The notes under the pieces: generated by a model
The model's input: the letters and a program-made list of their open reading frames with translations, nothing else
Told to the model about the DNA's origin: nothing
Database searches by the model: none
Translations under genes and position numbers: made by a program
Shown here: positions 58,856-64,000 of the stretch, in pieces
How the letters are laid out: every line of letters begins with the position of its first letter
Numbering within the stretch: position 1 is the stretch's first letter
Assembly (NCBI GenBank): GCA_947258565.1
Contig: CAMYJB010000011.1
Span: forward strand, 62,636-126,635
Direction: 5' to 3'
DNA from: an uncultured Woeseiaceae bacterium
Lineage (GTDB): Bacteria > Pseudomonadota > Gammaproteobacteria > Steroidobacterales > Woeseiaceae
DNA length: 64,000 bases

Positions 58856-59371
58856 TTAGGAACCGGGCAGGATAACCGTGTCGATGACGTGGATGACGCC
58901 ATTGCTTGCGCCGATGTCGGTCTTGATGACGTTTGCGTCATTAATCTGAACGCCATTGTCAGCAACCGTGATGGACACTTCCTGGCCGTTTACGGTTTTT
59001 GCTTCGCTCAGCTTGACCACATCCGCGGCTTTTACTGTGCCAGGCACGACATGATAGGTAAGGATCGCGACGAGCTGTTCCCGGTTCTCGGGCTTCAGCA
59101 GCGACTCGACCGTGCCTGCCGGCAGCTTTGCGAAAGCGGCGTCAGTCGGTGCGAACACCGTGAAAGGACCGTCGCCCTTCAGCGTGCCGATGAGGTCAGC
59201 GGCTTCGAGGGCAGCAGCCAGCGTCTTGAACTGGCCTGCGGCAACGGCCGTGTCAACGATATCTTGCGATGCGGGCTTCGTCTCGTGATGCCCGGCCCCT
59301 GCCTGCGCTGCAACCAGTACGAACTGTGCGGCGATAAGCAGTTTGAAAAATCCTGCGATCTTGCGTGTCAT
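58856..59371 (-). CDS. Fasciclin (FAS1) domain protein
   Basis: [51 protein letters not shown]. Confidence 0.95.
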   Translation of the reverse strand: MTRKIAGFFKLLIAAQFVLVAAQAGAGHHETKPASQDIVDTAVAAGQFKTLAAALEAADLIGTLKGDGPFTVFAPTDAAFAKLPAGTVESLLKPENREQLVAILTYHVVPGTVKAADVVKLSEAKTVNGQEVSITVADNGVQINDANVIKTDIGASNGVIHVIDTVILPGS

Positions 59372-59477
59372 TGAGAATCTCCATTTATCGAGGGGGTTGA
59401 TAAGACGCAGGAGACAGTATCAATCCGCCGCGGGAAATGGGTTTCAAGAGTGTGATGATTTGTTTCAGGTCGTATCT

Positions 59478-60971
59478 TTATCGTGTGCAGCGCTGCAGAA
59501 ACGCCTCTGCCGCGGTAAAGATCTTCTCCCTGCGATCGCTATCGAGCCGGTCCAGCGCCTTCGGCATCAGCGCAAGACGGGGATTCGATGCGAAGAAATC
59601 CCGGTGCGTGTCGATGAAACGCCAGTAAAGTCCATCAACGGTTGCGCACCAGTCACCCTTCCCGTAATCGCTCATCTTGCGGATGTAGTTCGAGCCGCAG
59701 ATGTACGGCTTGGTGGCGAACATGCCGCCGTCGCTGAAGATCCCCATGCCGTAAACGTTCGGCCCCATCACCCATTCCGAGGAGTCGACGTACATCTCCA
59801 TGAACCAGCGCCAGGCGCTCGGGGGACGTATCTCACACAGCGTCATAAGGTTGCCGACGACCATCAGGCGCTGTATGTGGTGCGCCCAGCCCAGCCGCAA
59901 CGAGGTGTTGATCGCATCGTCGAGCGGCTCGATCCCCGTCGTCCCGCAATACCAGTCGTCCGTAAGTTCCCGCTCATGGCCCCAGAAATTGCGTGACTCC
60001 TGCTCGTCACCGTAGACGTGGTAAACGCCGCGGATAAATTCTCGCCAGCCGATGACCTGCCGGACGAAACCTTCGATGCTCTCGATGGGCAGTGCGTTCG
60101 CCTCGTAACGCGCCAGTACGGCGTCGATCACCTCGTGCGGCGTCAGCAACCCGATATTCAGGCTCGGGCTCAGCGCGCTGTGAAAGACGGTTGCCGATCG
60201 CGTGCTGATGGCGTCTTCGTACGGGCCGAACTGCGCCAGCCGTTCATCAAGGAAATCCCGCAGCCATTCCCGCGCCTGCTTACGGGTTGTCGGCCACCAA
60301 AAATCGGCCGCGCTTCCGGGGTGATCGGCAAAGTGCCGTTCGACGATGCCGATGACCTCTTCGACATGACGGGTAAGCGGCGCCGTTGCGATGTCGGGAG
60401 GCTGCACGTCCTTCGGCAGTTTCTTGCGATTGGCTTCGTCGAAGCTCCACTTCCCCCCTTCAGCCCCGCCGTCCGCGTCGAGGAGAATCCCCGACTCTTG
60501 TCTCCGCAGCCTGTAATAGTCCGCCATGAGGAGCCGCGATCGGTCGTTCGCGAAACGTCGGAAATCATCGCGCGATCCATAGAACATCGGTGATTTCAGC
60601 TCGACGCGCCCAAGCGATCGCTGCTCGCAAAAATCGACGAGGCGGCTTGCCATGGGCTTGTCCTCGATCTCGAAGTGCCGCAGCTCGTCGCACTCGATAT
60701 CGGCGATAACCTGATCGAGCTTGTCTTCATAGCTCGAGCCGTCGTCCGGGTCCAGCGAGACATAGCGGACGTCGAAGCCCGCAGCGCGCAACTCGTCAGC
60801 GTAGCTGCGCATCGCGGCCAGGAACAAGACGATCTTCTGCTGATGATGTTTCACATAGGTGCAGAGACCGACGTCCTCGGCCATGAAAACCACTGCATCG
60901 CGGCAGTCTTCGAGGCATTCCGGCGGGAACAGCTGGTTGCCCAGCACCACGAGGAGTCGGCGTTCACTCAC
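59478..60971 (-). CDS. Cryptochrome/photolyase-related protein (PhrB/FeS-BCP group)
   Basis: RRLLVVLGNQLFPPECL, HHQQKIVLFLAAMRSYADEL, GWREFIRGVYHVYG, LMVVGNLMTLCEIRP. Confidence 0.92.
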   Translation of the reverse strand: MSERRLLVVLGNQLFPPECLEDCRDAVVFMAEDVGLCTYVKHHQQKIVLFLAAMRSYADELRAAGFDVRYVSLDPDDGSSYEDKLDQVIADIECDELRHFEIEDKPMASRLVDFCEQRSLGRVELKSPMFYGSRDDFRRFANDRSRLLMADYYRLRRQESGILLDADGGAEGGKWSFDEANRKKLPKDVQPPDIATAPLTRHVEEVIGIVERHFADHPGSAADFWWPTTRKQAREWLRDFLDERLAQFGPYEDAISTRSATVFHSALSPSLNIGLLTPHEVIDAVLARYEANALPIESIEGFVRQVIGWREFIRGVYHVYGDEQESRNFWGHERELTDDWYCGTTGIEPLDDAINTSLRLGWAHHIQRLMVVGNLMTLCEIRPPSAWRWFMEMYVDSSEWVMGPNVYGMGIFSDGGMFATKPYICGSNYIRKMSDYGKGDWCATVDGLYWRFIDTHRDFFASNPRLALMPKALDRLDSDRREKIFTAAEAFLQRCTR

Positions 60972-60978
60972 GGACGAG

Positions 60979-61899
60979 TCAACCGGCGAGATAGCTCAGG
61001 TTCTCGGGGGAAAATTCCGCGGGTTCACGCTTGATCAGCGCGGCCAGCGCGTCCGGCTCTGCCGTATTCCCGTCCGCCAGCATCGTGAGCTGGTCGCGCG
61101 TGACCGGGAAGAAGGAAAGCCAGTCGAACAGTGCGGCACCGAGCTTCATGAAACCGATCGGCATCGGCAGGATGAGCTTCTTCTTGCCGACGGCCGCGGC
61201 AATGCGACGCAGCATTTCCGGCCAGGAGACGACTTCCGGGCCGCCGAGCACATAGCTCTGGCCGATTGTGGATTCGTCTGCCAGCGCGTTCACGAACGCA
61301 TCGGCCACGTCGCGTACGTGCACCGGCGACATGAGGACCTCGCCGTGCGCAGGGCTCAGACCCGTATGGAAGCCTACGGCCGGCATCGGCATGCGGACCA
61401 TGTCCTGGTAGAGCTGCGTGGCAAACTCCATGGTGCCGCGCGGGTCGCCAAAGATCACCGAGGGCCTGAATATCGTGTAGTCGAGGCCGCTCTCGCGGAT
61501 CATCGCCTCGGCCTGGAGCTTGGTCGTCTGGTACGGCGTTTCGGCGCTGTCGATGCCGTTTGCACTCATCAGCAGGAAGCGCGGTATACCGGCACGCTGC
61601 GCCGCCTCCGCCGCGGTCTCGGCGCCACGGTATTGCAGCGCTTCGAAGGTGATGCCGTCGCGCGGGAACTCACGCAGGATGCCGACGTTGTAGATAACCG
61701 CATCGCAGCCCGCCACGACCGCATCGACGGCGTCAGGCGACCCGAGGTCGCCTTTCGTGACCTTGCACTCGCTCGCGCGACGCAGCTTGCCCTCGCTGCC
61801 GGAACGCACCAGCACGTGGGGCTCGTGGCCGGCGTCGAGCAACGCGTCGACGATATAGCTGCCGACGAAACCGGTTCCGCCGATGATTGCTACTTTCAC
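60979..61899 (-). CDS. NAD(P)H-binding protein, complex I NDUFA9-like SDR (GTG start)
   Basis: VKVAIIGGTGFVGSYIVDALLDAGHEPHVLVR. Confidence 0.88.
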   Translation of the reverse strand: MKVAIIGGTGFVGSYIVDALLDAGHEPHVLVRSGSEGKLRRASECKVTKGDLGSPDAVDAVVAGCDAVIYNVGILREFPRDGITFEALQYRGAETAAEAAQRAGIPRFLLMSANGIDSAETPYQTTKLQAEAMIRESGLDYTIFRPSVIFGDPRGTMEFATQLYQDMVRMPMPAVGFHTGLSPAHGEVLMSPVHVRDVADAFVNALADESTIGQSYVLGGPEVVSWPEMLRRIAAAVGKKKLILPMPIGFMKLGAALFDWLSFFPVTRDQLTMLADGNTAEPDALAALIKREPAEFSPENLSYLAG

Positions 61900-61995
61900 T
61901 CTGTTATCCTGACAGGACGACCATTTTCTGATTTTCGCATGACACACGCCTCGCGTTTGTCACAAAATGTAAGTCTGCGGCAAAGAATCATAATT

Positions 61996-63222
61996 ATGGC
62001 AGACCCGTCCGACCGAATCAGTCAGCTGAAGATCGACCGGACCGCAAATGAAAAGGCGGGCACTGGCTGGGTCTGGTGGGCGGCCGGCGCTGCAATCGTC
62101 TTGGCTGCCGTGGCCTGGATGATCGTACTGCGACCGGAATCGTCGGCCCTGCTCGTGGAAACCGACGTTGCCCGCAAGCCGCCGAGCGCTGCCGCGGCCA
62201 GCAGCGTGCTCGATGCTTCCGGCTATGTCGTCGCGCGCCGCCAGGCCACGGTTTCGTCGAAAGTTACCGGGAAAGTCGAACAGGTGTTCATTGAAGAGGG
62301 CATGCGCGTCGAGGAGGGAGAGATCGTTGCGACGCTGGACGACTCGACGCAGCAGGCGCAGCTCGAACTGGCAATCGCTCAGGCGGATTCGGCGCGAGCT
62401 GGGCTCGTCGAAATCGAGGCCCAACTGCGGAACGCGCGCCTCGAACGAAACCGTCTGCGGGATCTCGCAGGACGAGATCTCACCAGCAAATCCAGCCTCG
62501 ACACAGCAGAAGCGGTCTATGACGAGCTCGCCGCAAGGCTCGCCACCGGTCGCGAGAATATCGGCGTCGCCGAACGCAACGTGGCGCTGGCCCGCGATTC
62601 GCTGGCGAACATGACCATCAGGGCGCCTTTCGCAGGGATGGTCGTGTCGAAAAACGCGCAGCCAGGAGAAATGATCTCGCCGGTCTCGGCCGGCGGCGGC
62701 TTCACCCGGACCGGCATCTGCACGATCATCGACACGGGTTCACTGGAAATCGAGGTCGACGTCAACGAGTCATACATCCAGAGGGTCCGCGCCGGCCAGC
62801 GAGTCTCTGCGGTACTGGACGCATACCCCGACTGGCGAATCCCGGCGGAAGTCATAGCGATCGTGCCGACTGCAGACCGGCAGAAAGCCACGGTTCGCGT
62901 GCGAATCGGGTTTCTCGAGCGTGACGAACGCGTGCTCCGCGATATGGGCGTAAAGGTCTCGTTCCTCGGTGACGAGTCGCCGCAGGAAAGCGGCGCTGAT
63001 GTTCAGGGCGTTATGATTGCAGCTGACGCGCTGCGCTCGGATGCCGATGGCGATTTTGTCTGGCTGGTGCGTGGCAACAGCGTCGAACGCCGCTCGGTTT
63101 TTGTCGGCGGTCCGCGCGACCGGCAGCGGATACTCGTTGCCAGCGGGCTGGTGGCGGGTGACACTGTTGTTCGTGCGGCCGACGGCCCGCTCAGCGCCGG
63201 TCAGAACGTGAAAACTCGATAA
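61996..63222 (+). CDS. Periplasmic adaptor of an ABC exporter (HlyD/MacA-like)
   Basis: MADPSDRISQLKIDR start; SKVTGKVEQVFIEEGMRVEEGEIVATLDDS; followed by LolD/MacB-like ATPase. Confidence 0.9.
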   Translation: MADPSDRISQLKIDRTANEKAGTGWVWWAAGAAIVLAAVAWMIVLRPESSALLVETDVARKPPSAAAASSVLDASGYVVARRQATVSSKVTGKVEQVFIEEGMRVEEGEIVATLDDSTQQAQLELAIAQADSARAGLVEIEAQLRNARLERNRLRDLAGRDLTSKSSLDTAEAVYDELAARLATGRENIGVAERNVALARDSLANMTIRAPFAGMVVSKNAQPGEMISPVSAGGGFTRTGICTIIDTGSLEIEVDVNESYIQRVRAGQRVSAVLDAYPDWRIPAEVIAIVPTADRQKATVRVRIGFLERDERVLRDMGVKVSFLGDESPQESGADVQGVMIAADALRSDADGDFVWLVRGNSVERRSVFVGGPRDRQRILVASGLVAGDTVVRAADGPLSAGQNVKTR

Positions 63223-63235
63223 CAGGGAAACGACG

Positions 63236-63925
63236 ATGGCAGAAGTGCTCGCCCGGCTCGAAGGCGTTAGCCGGACCTATCAGAAAGGCAAGGAAAAAGT
63301 CGAAGTTCTGCACAATCTCGACCTGCAGATTCCAACCGGGGACTTCGTCGCAATCATGGGGCCCTCCGGATCGGGAAAGACGACCTTGCTCAACCTGCTC
63401 GGTGGTCTCGACCGGCCGACGTCCGGCACGATTCATGTCGGCGGGGCGGAGCTGACCGCCATGTCCAACAGTCAGCTGTCGCACTGGCGCTCCACGAATA
63501 TCGGTTTCATTTTCCAGTTCTACAATCTGCTGCCCGTACTGACAGCGCAGAAGAACGTCGAGCTGCCCCTGTTACTGACCAGCTTCAGTTCGAAAGAGCG
63601 TGCCGAACGTGCCGCCATCGCACTCGATATTGTCGGGCTTGCCGATCGCGCCCGGCATTATCCGCGCGAACTGTCGGGCGGACAGGAACAGCGAGTCGCG
63701 ATCGCGCGTGCCATCGTCTCGGATCCGTCGTTGCTGTTGTGCGACGAGCCCACCGGTGACCTCGACCGCGAGACGGCTGACGAGATTCTCAAGCTGATGC
63801 AGATACTCAATCGCGAGCACGGCAAGACGATCGTTATGGTGACGCACGATGCGCAGGCTGCGCAGTATGCAAACCGGACGCTCCACTGCGACAAGGGGAC
63901 GCTCGAAGCAAGGGAAGCCGCATGA
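63236..63925 (+). CDS. ABC transporter ATP-binding protein (LolD/MacB type)
   Basis: [23 protein letters not shown] Walker [16 protein letters not shown] signature; [12 protein letters not shown] Walker B. Confidence 0.95.
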   Translation: MAEVLARLEGVSRTYQKGKEKVEVLHNLDLQIPTGDFVAIMGPSGSGKTTLLNLLGGLDRPTSGTIHVGGAELTAMSNSQLSHWRSTNIGFIFQFYNLLPVLTAQKNVELPLLLTSFSSKERAERAAIALDIVGLADRARHYPRELSGGQEQRVAIARAIVSDPSLLLCDEPTGDLDRETADEILKLMQILNREHGKTIVMVTHDAQAAQYANRTLHCDKGTLEAREAA

Positions 63926-64000
63926 AATACTTCGGCCTGATCTGGCACAACATCTGGCGCAAGAAGATACGGACGTCTCTGACGATACTGTCTATCCTGG
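63922..64000 (+). CDS. ABC transporter permease (FtsX/MacB-like), N-terminal fragment, runs off window
   Basis: ATGA overlap with ATPase gene; [26 protein letters not shown]. Confidence 0.82.
   Translation, partial: MKYFGLIWHNIWRKKIRTSLTILSIL

Overview
High-GC, gene-dense bacterial chromosome window. It looks gammaproteobacterial, but that is inference. No rRNA, tRNA, CRISPR array or intact transposon was recognised. Left third: lipid/quaternary-amine type catabolism genes (thiolase, quinone reductase, SDRs, GcvT-like, two tandem phytoene-desaturase-like FAD proteins, Rieske oxygenase), a TonB receptor, a complete RND efflux operon and the scar of a second RND system. Middle (about 26.9-40.1 kb, minus strand): a striking block in which four NHL/six-bladed-propeller genes alternate with five multiheme c-type cytochromes (8, 8, 10+2 noncanonical, 4 and 5 haem motifs) and one outer-membrane beta-barrel. 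It is a candidate extracellular electron transfer system and includes an OmcE-like tetraheme protein. Right of that: a DUF3604/PPIase/HupE cassette with a gene-remnant duplication. Next (45.3-54.6 kb, plus strand): a layered signalling island (class III cyclase, GAF-SpoIIE phosphatase, HATPase anti-sigma, STAS, ECF sigma, anti-sigma). It leads into a membrane-anchored protein made of about 33 tandem nonapeptides (NNAAFxxxM), then a gluzincin/propeller/barrel protein and a PrsW-like protease. Identical-geometry ECF-like promoter motifs occur before the sigma gene and the repeat gene. The right end carries a nonsense-interrupted DUF1611-like gene converging on a truncated SOUL gene, a photolyase-related protein with an eroded Fe-S ligand block, and an ABC export system running off the edge. 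All family names come from reading motifs in the translations; no database search was run.
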